A program made the position numbers and the translations under genes. DNA of 14,161 nucleotides from Methanobrevibacter_A sp964431035 (GTDB taxonomy: Archaea > Methanobacteriota > Methanobacteria > Methanobacteriales > Methanobacteriaceae). Below, in pieces: positions 1-7,061 of this stretch (the stretch's first letter is position 1; each line of letters begins with the position of its first letter). The DNA is taken from positions 1-14,161 of the forward strand of contig CAYSIF010000041.1 in assembly GCA_964431035.1 (NCBI GenBank), in the 5' to 3' direction. The notes under the pieces were generated by a model, which was given only the letters and a program-made list of their open reading frames with translations, made no database searches and had not been told where the DNA came from.

Positions 1-137
1 AAAAAGAAGAAATAAAAATAACTAAAAAAAAACTTAAATATCTAGAACCCTAATATATTATTTTAAACAAATTTTTTAGTTGTTTATTATTTCTAAATTA
101 TTAAAAGCAATTAAAATTTATATTTATTTTTAAGAAA

Positions 138-149
138 TTATATTTAAAT
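138..149 (+). promoter_or_regulatory. Putative TATA box for the TsaC/Sua5 gene
   Basis: An A/T block reading TTATATTTAAAT lies 32 to 55 bases before the two candidate start codons (181, 193). An archaeal promoter here would start transcription near 165-172 and give a short leader. The whole upstream region 1-180 is very AT-rich, so the call is weak. I see no RNA gene or coding region in 1-180. Confidence 0.3.
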
Positions 150-192
150 TATAAACACATTTCACACTTTTTTAGGGATTATGGTTTTTTTT

Positions 193-774
193 ATGAAGGT
201 TATAAAGTTAAATCAGAATCAATTAGATATTGATTTGATAAATGAAGCTATTGATGTTTTAATTGATGGGGGTGTTATTCTATATCCTACTGACACAGTG
301 TACGGTTTAGGTGCAAATATCTTTAATAAAGAAGCTGTAAACAGGATTTACAATATTAAAAAACGATCGAAAGATAAACCATTATCTATTTGTGTTTCAT
401 GTGTTGAAAATATTTCATTAGTTGCAGATATTAATGAAGATCAAAAAAATTTCATTTTAGATTATCTTCCAGGACCTTATACTTTTTTATTTAATAAGAA
501 AAATATTATTCCTGAATATATTGCTCCTTTCACTAAAAAAATTGGTGTTAGAGTTCCAGATTCAAGTATATCTCAATTACTTTCTTCATTATTTCCTATT
601 GTAACAACTAGTGCGAATATTTCTAATAAATCTACTTTAAATAATCCTAAAGATATTATAAATCAGTTAGATGGGCAAGTAGATTTGGTTTTAGATGCAG
701 GTATATTGGGGGATAATAAACCTTCTACAATTATTGATTTAACAAATGAAGATTATAGTATAATTAGAAGTTAA
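193..774 (+). CDS. sua5: L-threonylcarbamoyladenylate synthase (TsaC/Sua5/YrdC family)
   Basis: This enzyme makes threonylcarbamoyl-AMP from threonine, bicarbonate and ATP, the first step of t6A37 modification in ANN-decoding tRNAs, in the cytoplasm. Numbering from the ATG at 181, the YrdC-fold motifs are YPTDTVYGLG (35-44), KKRSKDKP (60-67), LPGPYTFLF (96-104), GVRVP (122-126) and the TSANIS signature (143-148). The protein ends after the YrdC domain, so it is the short TsaC type without the C-terminal Sua5 domain. Two in-frame ATGs exist. I prefer 193 because family members usually begin MKxIK. The only SD-like run, AGGGA at 174-178, sits 2 bases before 181 and 14 before 193, so neither start is well supported. 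radB follows 47 bases downstream. Confidence 0.9.
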   Translation: MKVIKLNQNQLDIDLINEAIDVLIDGGVILYPTDTVYGLGANIFNKEAVNRIYNIKKRSKDKPLSICVSCVENISLVADINEDQKNFILDYLPGPYTFLFNKKNIIPEYIAPFTKKIGVRVPDSSISQLLSSLFPIVTTSANISNKSTLNNPKDIINQLDGQVDLVLDAGILGDNKPSTIIDLTNEDYSIIRS

Positions 775-804
775 AAAAAGATTTTTTCATATAATGATTT
801 TTTT

Positions 805-810
805 GAGGAG
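805..810 (+). promoter_or_regulatory. Ribosome-binding site of radB
   Basis: GAGGAG lies 11 bases before the radB ATG at 822 and fixes that start. Confidence 0.7.
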
Positions 811-821
811 TTTTAAGTATA

Positions 822-1526
822 ATGAAAGTTTTATCAAGTATTCAAGGGCATGATAAGTTAGCAACTAATTCTCCATTAGATAAGATTCTTGATGGGGGTA
901 TTGAAAAAAGAAGCATTACTCAGATTTATGGACCTCCAGGTTCAGGTAAAACTAATATTGCAATGTTTTTATCAATTATGGTTGCTAAATCTGGTAAAAA
1001 AGTAGCATATATGGATACTGAAGGAGGAATATCTGTTGAACGTATGGAACAAATGGCTGGAGGAGATTTTGAGGAAGTAGCTCGTAATATTGTTGTTTTC
1101 GAACCTAATACTTTTAAAGAACAAGAAGAAGATTTAAGTGTTGTTGAATCATGGATAGCTTCTAATAAAGGTGATGTGGACTTATTTGTAGTTGATTCAG
1201 CAGTTGCATTATATCGTGTTTTAGAAGCAGAACGCTCAGAAATTACAAGTACTCTGCGTAAACAAATAGGAGATTTATCTAGATTGGCCAGAAAATATAA
1301 TCTTGCAGTTCTTGTTACTAATCAAATTTACCAATCTTTTGATGAAGAGAATAATAATAGTGTTTCACCTGTTGGTGGGACTGTATTGCAATATTGGAGT
1401 AAAACATCAATAGAATTAGAAAGAGATTATGAAAATGGTAATAGGGTTGCAATTTTGAAACGTAGTAAAACATTAAAAGAAGGTTTGAAAGTTGAGTTTT
1501 CAATAACTAATAAGGGTATTGAATAA
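822..1526 (+). CDS. radB: DNA repair and recombination protein RadB
   Basis: RadB is the archaeal RecA/Rad51 paralogue that assists RadA in homologous recombination. It binds DNA and ATP but has little strand-exchange activity of its own. The 234-aa protein is a bare RecA core: Walker A GPPGSGKT at 37-44, the MDTEGG segment at 64-69, and Walker B LFVVD at 121-125 followed by S126. The segment LVTNQIY at 164-170 is the RadB version of the L1-proximal strand. It lacks the N-terminal helix-hairpin-helix domain of RadA, which together with the length separates RadB from RadA. It shares orientation with the upstream tsaC-type gene over a 47-base gap and may be co-transcribed. An antisense open frame inside it (1318-1503) is a shadow. 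Confidence 0.95.
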   Translation: MKVLSSIQGHDKLATNSPLDKILDGGIEKRSITQIYGPPGSGKTNIAMFLSIMVAKSGKKVAYMDTEGGISVERMEQMAGGDFEEVARNIVVFEPNTFKEQEEDLSVVESWIASNKGDVDLFVVDSAVALYRVLEAERSEITSTLRKQIGDLSRLARKYNLAVLVTNQIYQSFDEENNNSVSPVGGTVLQYWSKTSIELERDYENGNRVAILKRSKTLKEGLKVEFSITNKGIE

Positions 1527-1532
1527 TACTAT

Positions 1533-1542
1533 TATAAATATT
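1533..1542 (+). promoter_or_regulatory. Putative TATA box for the aminotransferase gene
   Basis: TATAAATATT in the 66-base gap after radB would place a transcription start near 1562, leaving about 30 bases of leader with a GTGATT SD-like element at 1583-1588. The T-run at 1543-1549 could also end the radB transcript. Confidence 0.35.
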
Positions 1543-1592
1543 ATTTTTTACATAATTATTAAGTGCTAGATTATTTTTATATGTGATTAATT

Positions 1593-2756
1593 ATGTTACC
1601 AGAAATTTCTGAAAAAGAGCATGGTAGGGAGTTAAGAGAAGCTCCAGAAGGTTATAATACTGCTAATGATTTTTTTGAAGCTCTTTTTCTTGATAAAGAT
1701 TTAATTTGGATGGGTCAGAATACAAATCATTTGCATGACGAAGATTTTATTATGGATGCAATGGTTAAAGCAGTTAAACGTAAAGATTATAATACTTACC
1801 CTCCTCCTGAAGGTTTATCAGAGTTAAAAGATTTAATATTAAAAGATTTAGATTTGCCAGGTATGGATTTAGTTATAACTGCAGGGGCAACTACTGCATT
1901 ATATTACTGTATGAGTGATTTACTAAATGATGATGAGAATGTAATTACTCCAGATCCAGGTTATCTTATTATTGATAATTTTGCAAGTAGATTTGCTAAG
2001 GAAGTTAGATCTGTTCCTATTTATAGTGAGGAATGTTGTTATAAATTAACTCCTGAGCTTGTTAAAGAGAATATGGATGATAAAACAAAATTAATTCTTT
2101 TAATTGATCCTTTAAATCCTATTGGTGGGGCTTATACTGAAGATGAGATTAAAGAATTTGCAAAAATAGCTAAGGAAAATAATTGTTTCCTTTTACATGA
2201 TATTACTTATAGGGATTTTGCAAGAGAACATTTTTTAGCTGCAAAATATGCTCCTGAAAATACTATTACTGTTTATAGTTTTTCTAAGATATTTGGTATG
2301 GCAGGGGTTAGAATTGGTGCTTTAATTTCTACTCCACGTATTATGGATTCTGCTCGTGAAATTTTGATTGATGATTTAGGAACTAATGTTATGGCACAAT
2401 ATGGTGCAATTGAAGCACTTAAATCTAAACCTAAATGGATTGATTATGTTAAAGATACTACTTTTAATAATCAGAAGATTATTAAGAAGGTGGTTGATGA
2501 GTGTGAAGGTGTTTTCATTCTTCGTTATCCTTCTGATGCTAATATGATGGCTATTGATTTGAGTGGTGCAGGTATTGATCCTAAAGATTTTTCTGATTAT
2601 TTGTTAGAGCGTAATGTTTTCACACGTGAGGGTGGTTATACTAGTCCTCGTTTTGGTGATAGGTATTTGCGTGTGAGTTATAGTATACCTCCTGAAGAGG
2701 TTGAAATTTTTGCTCGTGAGTTTAAGAAGGCTTATGAAGCTTTAAAAACTATTTAA
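1593..2756 (+). CDS. Pyridoxal-phosphate-dependent aminotransferase, class I/II (aspartate aminotransferase-like)
   Basis: A fold-type I PLP aminotransferase of 387 aa, close to the usual 380-400. Visible landmarks are the PLP phosphate/ring contact region TAGATTALY (96-104), PDPGY (120-124), DPLNPIGG (172-179, with the conserved Asn-Pro), HDITYRDF (202-209, Asp and Tyr contacting PLP), and SFSKIFGMAGVRIG (229-242), where K232 should form the Schiff base. RYLRVSYS near the C-terminus holds the substrate carboxylate arginine. The exact substrate cannot be read from sequence. Methanogens have several such paralogues acting on aspartate, aromatic amino acids or pathway intermediates. The ATG at 1593 follows GTGATT at 1583-1588. 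It faces the ABCE1 gene tail to tail, 24 bases away. Confidence 0.85.
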   Translation: MLPEISEKEHGRELREAPEGYNTANDFFEALFLDKDLIWMGQNTNHLHDEDFIMDAMVKAVKRKDYNTYPPPEGLSELKDLILKDLDLPGMDLVITAGATTALYYCMSDLLNDDENVITPDPGYLIIDNFASRFAKEVRSVPIYSEECCYKLTPELVKENMDDKTKLILLIDPLNPIGGAYTEDEIKEFAKIAKENNCFLLHDITYRDFAREHFLAAKYAPENTITVYSFSKIFGMAGVRIGALISTPRIMDSAREILIDDLGTNVMAQYGAIEALKSKPKWIDYVKDTTFNNQKIIKKVVDECEGVFILRYPSDANMMAIDLSGAGIDPKDFSDYLLERNVFTREGGYTSPRFGDRYLRVSYSIPPEEVEIFAREFKKAYEALKTI

Positions 2757-2782
2757 TATTTACTTTTTTTCTTATTTTTTTT
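2757..2782 (+). terminator. T-rich terminator after the aminotransferase gene
   Basis: The 24-base convergent gap contains two T-runs of seven to eight on the + strand, the usual archaeal oligo-U terminator for the + gene. On the - strand the same bases are A-rich, so they would not end the ABCE1 transcript, which probably runs into the aminotransferase 3' end. Confidence 0.5.
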
Positions 2783-4559
2783 ATTCTTCTTTTGTGTAGT
2801 AGTATTCTCCTTCTTCTTTTTGTTCTCTGTCTAGGTAACTGTCTAGTTTGTTTACTCTTGGTCTTTTTGTTTCTTTGTCTCTTCTGAATGTTATGTTCAA
2901 ATCTTTTAAGAAGATGTTCATTGATGTTCTGAGGTCTGTTGGTGCTGTTGCTTTCCCGTTTAGTCCTGGTTCTCCTTGGAATACCATTGCTCTGTCAGAT
3001 ACATAGTCTATGAATACTATGTCATGGTCTATGATTAATGCTGCTGCATTTTCACTTTCTACTATTTTGCTTATTGTTTTTCCTGCATTTAGTCTTTGTT
3101 CAACATCTAAAAATGCTGTTGGTTCGTCGAATAGGTACATGTCCGCATCTTTTGCTAGTGTTGTTGCTATTGCTACTCTTTGGAGTTCTCCTCCACTTAA
3201 ATCTTTTATATTTTTGTCTAATAAGTCTTTTAATGCAAGTGGTTTTCCTATTTCACTTTCGAATATATTTGAACCATATGTTGGCGCATTCATGTATAGG
3301 AAACTTTCTACTGTTCCTTCAAAGTCAGATACTATGTATTGTGGTTTGTATGCTATTGTTATCTCTTCTTCTACTTCACCATTATCTGCTTTTTCCACTC
3401 CTGCGAGTATTTTACTGAATGTTGTTTTTCCAATTCCGTTTGATCCGAACGCTGTTATAATTTCGTCGTGGTATATTGTTCCTTCATCGGCGCTTAGTTC
3501 GAATCCTTTGTATTTTTTATCTATTTTACTATAACTTGTTAGTACGTTTCCTTCATCTTCTGGTGTTGGTGGTCTTATGTCGAATTCTATTGCTTTTTTA
3601 CGTATTCTTACATTTTCTTCTTTTAAAAATCCGTTTATGTATGCATTTATTCCCACTCTAACTCCTTTCATTCCAGATACTACGCCGTATGCTCCTGGTT
3701 GTCCATATAATATATGTATATTGTCACTTAGTGCATCTAATGTTGCGAGATCGTGTTCAATTACTAATACTGTTTTATTGTCTTCTGTTAGTGATCTTAT
3801 CACATTTGTGGCATTGATTCTTTGTCTTACATCTAACCATGATGTTGGTTCGTCGAAGTAGTAGAAGTCTCCTTCTCTTAATACTGTTGCAGCTATTGCT
3901 ACTCTTTGGAGTTCTCCTCCACTAAGGTTTTCCATGTTTCTATCTAGGATATTTGTTAGGTCTAGGTCTTCTATTATTGTGTCGTATTTGTCTCTTTCGT
4001 CTATGTTTTTTAGTAGTGTTTTTACATTTCCTTTTACGACTTTTGGTAGTTGGTCTACCATTTGTGGTTTGTGTATTGTTTTTACTTCTTGGTTTTTTAA
4101 GTCTTGGAAGTAGTTTTGTAGTGCTGAGCCTTTGTAGAATTCTATTACTTTGTCCCAGTTTGCTTCTGTTTCGTAATCTCCTAGATTTGGTGTTAATATT
4201 CCTGAGAGGATGTTCATTATTGTTGATTTTCCTATTCCGTTTTGTCCTAGTAGTCCAACTACGTTTCCTTCTTTTAGTGTTGGTAGTCCGAATAGTTCGA
4301 ATTGGTTTTGTCCGTATCTATGTATTGGATTGTCTAGTGCTTCTGGGAGATTTATTACACTTATTGCATCGAATGGGCATCTGTTGGTACATATTCCGCA
4401 TCCAGAACATAATTCTTCAGATATTAGTGGTTTGTTACTGTCTTCGTCTATGACTATTGTGTCTTCTTCCATTCTTACTCCCGGACAGTAGTCGATACAT
4501 ACATAGTTACATTTTTTTGGTTGGCATTTGTCTTGGTCTAGTATAGAAATTCTACTCAT
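2781..4559 (-). CDS. rli: Ribosome-recycling ATPase ABCE1 (Rli1, RNase L inhibitor homologue)
   Basis: ABCE1 splits the 70S ribosome after termination together with aPelota or aRF1. The 592-aa protein shows the full architecture. An N-terminal Fe-S region has eight cysteines at 12, 17, 21, 25, 51, 54, 57 and 61, for two [4Fe-4S] clusters. NBD1 has Walker A GQNGIGKST (105-113), signature LSGGELQ (212-218) and Walker B FYYFDEPTS (232-240). After a hinge, NBD2 has GSNGIGKTT (372-380), LSGGELQ (454-460) and MYLFDEPTA (474-482). Both signatures run into RVAIA. The start is supported by GAGAGG at 4571-4576 on the - strand. It diverges from pth2, a pairing of two translation-linked genes. Four or more overlapping + strand open frames inside it are shadows of its repetitive third-codon composition. 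Confidence 0.97.
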   Translation of the reverse strand: MSRISILDQDKCQPKKCNYVCIDYCPGVRMEEDTIVIDEDSNKPLISEELCSGCGICTNRCPFDAISVINLPEALDNPIHRYGQNQFELFGLPTLKEGNVVGLLGQNGIGKSTIMNILSGILTPNLGDYETEANWDKVIEFYKGSALQNYFQDLKNQEVKTIHKPQMVDQLPKVVKGNVKTLLKNIDERDKYDTIIEDLDLTNILDRNMENLSGGELQRVAIAATVLREGDFYYFDEPTSWLDVRQRINATNVIRSLTEDNKTVLVIEHDLATLDALSDNIHILYGQPGAYGVVSGMKGVRVGINAYINGFLKEENVRIRKKAIEFDIRPPTPEDEGNVLTSYSKIDKKYKGFELSADEGTIYHDEIITAFGSNGIGKTTFSKILAGVEKADNGEVEEEITIAYKPQYIVSDFEGTVESFLYMNAPTYGSNIFESEIGKPLALKDLLDKNIKDLSGGELQRVAIATTLAKDADMYLFDEPTAFLDVEQRLNAGKTISKIVESENAAALIIDHDIVFIDYVSDRAMVFQGEPGLNGKATAPTDLRTSMNIFLKDLNITFRRDKETKRPRVNKLDSYLDREQKEEGEYYYTKEE

Positions 4560-4612
4560 TTTTCTTTTTTCCTCTCATTTTTATAATAGTAATAGTTATA
4601 ATTATAATTAGA

Positions 4613-4620
4613 TTTAAATA
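4613..4620. promoter_or_regulatory. Shared palindromic TATA-like element between rli and pth2
   Basis: TTTAAATA within the near-palindrome GATTTAAATATTTT lies in the centre of the 113-base divergent gap, about 57 bases from each start codon (4559 on -, 4673 on +). Either strand could bind TBP. With a 25-base offset each mRNA would have about a 32-base leader. This is inference from position and composition only. Confidence 0.4.
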
Positions 4621-4672
4621 TTTTTTTTTAGATATGTATTAATCGATATCTTTTTATGGGGTTTATTTGAGT

Positions 4673-5011
4673 ATGAAACAGGCGATTATTGTTCGTAAGG
4701 ATATTAAGATGGGTAAAGGTAAGTTGGCAGCTCAGTGTTGTCATGCGAGTGTTGGTTCTTTTGAAAAAACGGATTCTAGTATTATTCGTAGGTGGAAGGC
4801 TGATGGTTGTGCTAAGATTGTTTTGAAGGTTTCTAGTTTAGAGGAGCTTTTTGTTTTAAAAGAGATTGCTCGTGTTAATAATATTTCTAATTTTCTTGTA
4901 ACTGATGCTGGAAGAACTCAATTACCTACATCAACGGTAACATGTTTGGGTGTTGGTCCAGATACTGATGAAAATATTGATAAAGTGATTAAGGATTTAA
5001 AACTTTTATGA
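4673..5011 (+). CDS. pth2: Peptidyl-tRNA hydrolase, archaeal/eukaryotic type (Pth2)
   Basis: Pth2 cleaves the ester bond of peptidyl-tRNA released from stalled ribosomes and so recycles tRNA. The 112-aa product matches the family length. It shows the MGKGKLAAQCCHAS signature (13-26, K17 in the expected catalytic position) and TDAGRTQ (77-83), with D78 and T82 matching conserved active-site positions of Pth2. Bacterial-type Pth is unrelated and excluded. I take the ATG at 4673 because homologues begin immediately before the first beta strand. An in-frame TTG two codons upstream (4667) is also possible and lies 5 bases after GGGG at 4658-4661, so the start is open by two residues. Confidence 0.95.
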   Translation: MKQAIIVRKDIKMGKGKLAAQCCHASVGSFEKTDSSIIRRWKADGCAKIVLKVSSLEELFVLKEIARVNNISNFLVTDAGRTQLPTSTVTCLGVGPDTDENIDKVIKDLKLL

Positions 5012-5074
5012 GTTAACTTATATTTTAATTAGTCTTCTTTTTAATTAAATGATATTCTAATAATTAACAAGGTG

Positions 5075-5737
5075 ATGAAAATTATAAAATGGGTAATAAA
5101 AATAGGAGGAAGCCTATTTCCAGAATATGCAATAAAACTAACACAAAACCTAAAAAACACAAACACCCTAATAATAACAGGAGGAGGAGAATTCGCAAAT
5201 CTAATAAGAAAATACGATAAAAACACACAATTTTCCAACGATATAACACATGAAACAGCAATAAACGCAATGGACATAATATCAAAACTACTAAACGACA
5301 AATTCCCATTCACACAAACAGTAAACAACCTCCAACAAGCACAAGAAGCATCAAAAAACAATAAAATACCAATATTACTATGCTCACAATTCCTAAAAGA
5401 CAAAGACCCATTTGAACACAGTTGGAAAGTAACCTCAGACTCAATAGCAGCATACATCTCACAACTATTAAATGCAAAACTTTTAATAGCAACAAATGTA
5501 AATGGTATATATACTCGACAACCAACTGTTGAAGGTGCAAAATTTATCAATGAAATTGATGCAAAAAAACTACTAACTTTTAAAGAAACTTCAATAGATT
5601 TAATGCTACCTTCAATTTTAATAAAATTCGGGACTAATTGTTATGTCGTTAATGGAAAATATCCCGAAAGAGTATTATCAATAATTACAAATCAAGGAAA
5701 CAAAAAGTTTCCATATACATATATTAAAGGTGAATAA
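5075..5737 (+). CDS. mfnE: Amino-acid-kinase-fold protein, probable MfnE (methanofuran biosynthesis phosphate kinase)
   Basis: The 220-aa protein belongs to the amino acid kinase superfamily: KIGGSL (9-14) binds ATP phosphates, ITGGGEFAN (34-42) forms the second glycine loop, and WKVTSDSIAAYIS and ATNVNGIYT follow the superfamily order. Among methanogen members with this compact layout the best fit is MfnE, which phosphorylates 5-(aminomethyl)furan-3-ylmethyl phosphate to the diphosphate before methanofuran assembly. That assignment comes from memory of the family, not from a search. It is the first gene of a tight operon: the next ATG begins 2 bases after its stop. GTG at 5072 and ATG at 5075 are adjacent in-frame starts, and the SD-like AAGGTGAT overlaps them, so a leaderless mRNA is possible. 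Its codon choice changes from C/A-ended to mixed near 5500. Confidence 0.6.
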   Translation: MKIIKWVIKIGGSLFPEYAIKLTQNLKNTNTLIITGGGEFANLIRKYDKNTQFSNDITHETAINAMDIISKLLNDKFPFTQTVNNLQQAQEASKNNKIPILLCSQFLKDKDPFEHSWKVTSDSIAAYISQLLNAKLLIATNVNGIYTRQPTVEGAKFINEIDAKKLLTFKETSIDLMLPSILIKFGTNCYVVNGKYPERVLSIITNQGNKKFPYTYIKGE

Positions 5738-5739
5738 TA

Positions 5740-5901
5740 ATGGAAAAAGTAATGTGCGAATCTTGTAAACAAGAAATACCACTAATTGAACCATACGTTC
5801 AATTCAAATGCCCACAATGCGGTAAACCAATCGCAAGATGTGAAAAATGCAGAACATTCGGTCACGCATACACCTGTGAATGCGGATTCGAAGGACCATA
5901 A
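5740..5901 (+). CDS. Small Zn-ribbon RNA-binding translation protein (COG2888/HVO_2753 type)
   Basis: A 53-aa protein, too short for most gene callers. It has four CxxC knuckles: C6/C9 (CESC), C24/C27 (CPQC), C34/C37 (CEKC) and the variant C46-E-C48. Eight cysteines suit two zinc ribbons. In haloarchaea a zinc micro-protein of this family also sits directly before the aEF-1 beta gene, and the family is predicted to act in translation. Here it lies 2 bases after the mfnE-like stop and 29 before ef1B, so the order is conserved and the genes are almost certainly co-transcribed. AAAGGTGA at 5726-5733, inside the end of the upstream gene, is the ribosome-binding site. The molecular role is not established from sequence. 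Confidence 0.88.
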   Translation: MEKVMCESCKQEIPLIEPYVQFKCPQCGKPIARCEKCRTFGHAYTCECGFEGP

Positions 5902-5916
5902 ATTAAAAAAACTCAT

Positions 5917-5922
5917 AGGAGG
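5917..5922 (+). promoter_or_regulatory. Ribosome-binding site of ef1B
   Basis: A perfect AGGAGG lies 8 bases before the ATG at 5931, one of the strongest SD elements in the window, as expected for an abundant translation factor. Confidence 0.8.
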
Positions 5923-5930
5923 AATAAAAT

Positions 5931-6200
5931 ATGGGAGAAGTACTAGCTACAATCAAAGTCATGCCAGACAGTCCAGAAAGAGACTTAGAACAATTAAAAG
6001 CAGACATAAAAGCAGTCATTCCTGAAGACGCAGAACTACATGAAATACAAGAAGAACCAATCGCATTTGGATTAGTTGCATTAAACACTCAAGTCATCGT
6101 AGACGACGGTGAAGGCGGAACAGAATCTACCGAAGCAGCACTACAAAATGTTGAAGGAATCGAAAGTATCCAAGTTACAGGCGTCGGAAGATTAATGTAA
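5931..6200 (+). CDS. ef1B: Translation elongation factor aEF-1 beta (EF1A guanine nucleotide exchange factor)
   Basis: aEF-1 beta swaps GDP for GTP on aEF-1A so that it can reload aminoacyl-tRNA. At 89 aa it equals the compact archaeal form, corresponding to the C-terminal exchange domain of eukaryotic eEF1B-alpha. Typical features are the opening GEVLATIKVMPDSPERDLEQL, the EEPIAFGL segment after the acidic turn (residues 46-53), and the closing GIESIQVTGVGRLM. It is the last gene of the mfnE - Zn-ribbon - ef1B operon, preceded by a strong AGGAGG and followed by a hairpin terminator. The protein is acidic. No anomalies were seen. Confidence 0.96.
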   Translation: MGEVLATIKVMPDSPERDLEQLKADIKAVIPEDAELHEIQEEPIAFGLVALNTQVIVDDGEGGTESTEAALQNVEGIESIQVTGVGRLM

Positions 6201-6209
6201 AAAAAAAAC

Positions 6210-6253
6210 AGAGAAAATATTAAACTTTTTTCTCTAAACAAACTATTTTTTTT
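6210..6253 (+). terminator. Hairpin plus T-tract after ef1B
   Basis: AGAGAAAA (6210-6217) pairs perfectly with TTTTCTCT (6228-6235) over a 10-base loop, followed by a run of eight T at about 6245-6252. This ends the mfnE - Zn-ribbon - ef1B transcript. The rest of 6254-6331 is A/T-rich and holds the promoter of the next gene. Confidence 0.65.
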
Positions 6254-6299
6254 AAAAACAAAGAATTTCTAATTCACAAAAAATAAAACTAATTTTTTC

Positions 6300-6309
6300 T
6301 ATAAAAATA
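6300..6309 (+). promoter_or_regulatory. TATA box of the Nif3-like gene, implying a leaderless mRNA
   Basis: TATAAAAATA is centred about 27 bases before the ATG at 6332. With the usual archaeal TATA-to-start distance, transcription would begin at or just before the ATG. No SD-like sequence precedes it (T-run then ATAC), which agrees with leaderless translation. Confidence 0.45.
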
Positions 6310-6331
6310 CAATACTATTTTTTTTTTATAC

Positions 6332-7042
6332 ATGTTATCAATAGACCTATTCAAAGAAATAGACAATCTAATACCAAAAGAACTAGCACTAAAAGAAGAT
6401 AAAATAGGATATTTCGGATTAAACCACAAAAACACAGAAATATCAAAAATAAAAATAATGCTAGACATACTACCAGAAGATGATGAAAACTCACAAAAAG
6501 AAGAACTAATAATAACAAAAAACCCTCCAACATTCACACCAAAAACACCAACATATACAATAAACACAAACTGGGATGTAATAGATGGAGGATCAAGTGA
6601 CACACTAGCACAAACACTAAACTTAAAAACAGAAGATAAATTCGATAAAAAAACAGGAATAGGTAGAATATGTCCCTACTATAAAACATTAGAACACTTA
6701 CTATTAAACATCACAGACATTATAGATAAAAAACATATTAAAATTGCAAATATTGGAAACCCCCAACGTAAAATTAAAAAAATAGCAATCATTCCAGGAT
6801 CCGCATTAAATAACAAAAAATACATAAAATTAGCAAAAGAACGGACAGTGGATGTTTTAATATCTGGAGATTTAACTCATAACTCTATAATTCTAGCTAA
6901 AAAATTAGATATAACATTAATTGATATTACAAATTATTATAGTCAAATATCTGGATTATTTGCCCTTGCAGATTTAATATCAACTATAGGTATTCCAATA
7001 GAAGTCATTGATAAAGGAATACAATTTGATTACACTTATTAA
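6332..7042 (+). CDS. Nif3-like (DUF34 family) protein with degenerate metal site
   Basis: The 236-aa protein keeps the Nif3/YbgI frame: an N-terminal half with ITKNPPTF (61-68) and NTNWDVIDGGSSDTLAQTLNL (78-98), and a C-terminal half with IIPGSALNN, VDVLISGDLTHN and DITNYYSQISGL. Canonical Nif3 proteins bind two metals through a His-His-Pro motif, HTNxD, and a C-terminal GHYxxE. Here His-His is Lys63-Asn64, the HTN histidine is Asn78, and the late His and Glu are Asn and Gln. Only Asp82 remains of those positions. The frame is intact and ordinary in composition, so this looks like a maintained protein without the dinuclear centre, not a pseudogene. Family function is debated (GTP cyclohydrolase I type 2-like, or regulatory). 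It stands alone on +, with a terminator on both sides. Confidence 0.75.
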   Translation: MLSIDLFKEIDNLIPKELALKEDKIGYFGLNHKNTEISKIKIMLDILPEDDENSQKEELIITKNPPTFTPKTPTYTINTNWDVIDGGSSDTLAQTLNLKTEDKFDKKTGIGRICPYYKTLEHLLLNITDIIDKKHIKIANIGNPQRKIKKIAIIPGSALNNKKYIKLAKERTVDVLISGDLTHNSIILAKKLDITLIDITNYYSQISGLFALADLISTIGIPIEVIDKGIQFDYTY

Positions 7043-7046
7043 ATAA

Positions 7047-7055
7047 TTTTTTTTT
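7047..7055 (+). terminator. T-tract terminator after the Nif3-like gene
   Basis: A run of nine T begins 5 bases after the stop codon, followed by a shorter T-run near 7064. It separates this gene from the operator region that begins at about 7062. Confidence 0.4.
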
Positions 7056-7061
7056 AAAAAC

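Noticed and set aside
1..180. A replication origin, given the extreme AT content at the window start.
   Set aside because: No origin-recognition-box-like repeats and no cdc6/orc1 gene nearby. Comparable AT content occurs in other gaps of this genome segment.
3010..4491. Several + strand open frames inside the ABCE1 gene (3010-3534, 3038-3418, 3577-3861, 3953-4453, 4210-4491).
   Set aside because: They lie opposite a complete, highly conserved gene, translate to low-complexity Leu/Val/Phe/Ser-rich strings, and lack ribosome-binding sites. They arise from the biased third-codon composition of rli.
5041..5550. Antisense frames over the mfnE-like gene (5041-5550, 5082-5309, 5310-5540).
   Set aside because: The + strand frame has clear kinase motifs. 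The antisense products are Leu/Phe/Cys-rich without recognisable domains.
5786..6025. A 79-codon + strand frame overlapping the Zn-ribbon and ef1B genes.
   Set aside because: It is out of frame with two well-supported genes and translates to an Asn/His/Ser-rich string with no SD.
6332..7042. The Nif3-like gene as a pseudogene.
   Set aside because: The frame is intact over a normal length, motif scaffolding is kept and a promoter is present. Only the metal ligands are replaced, which suits functional change better than decay.
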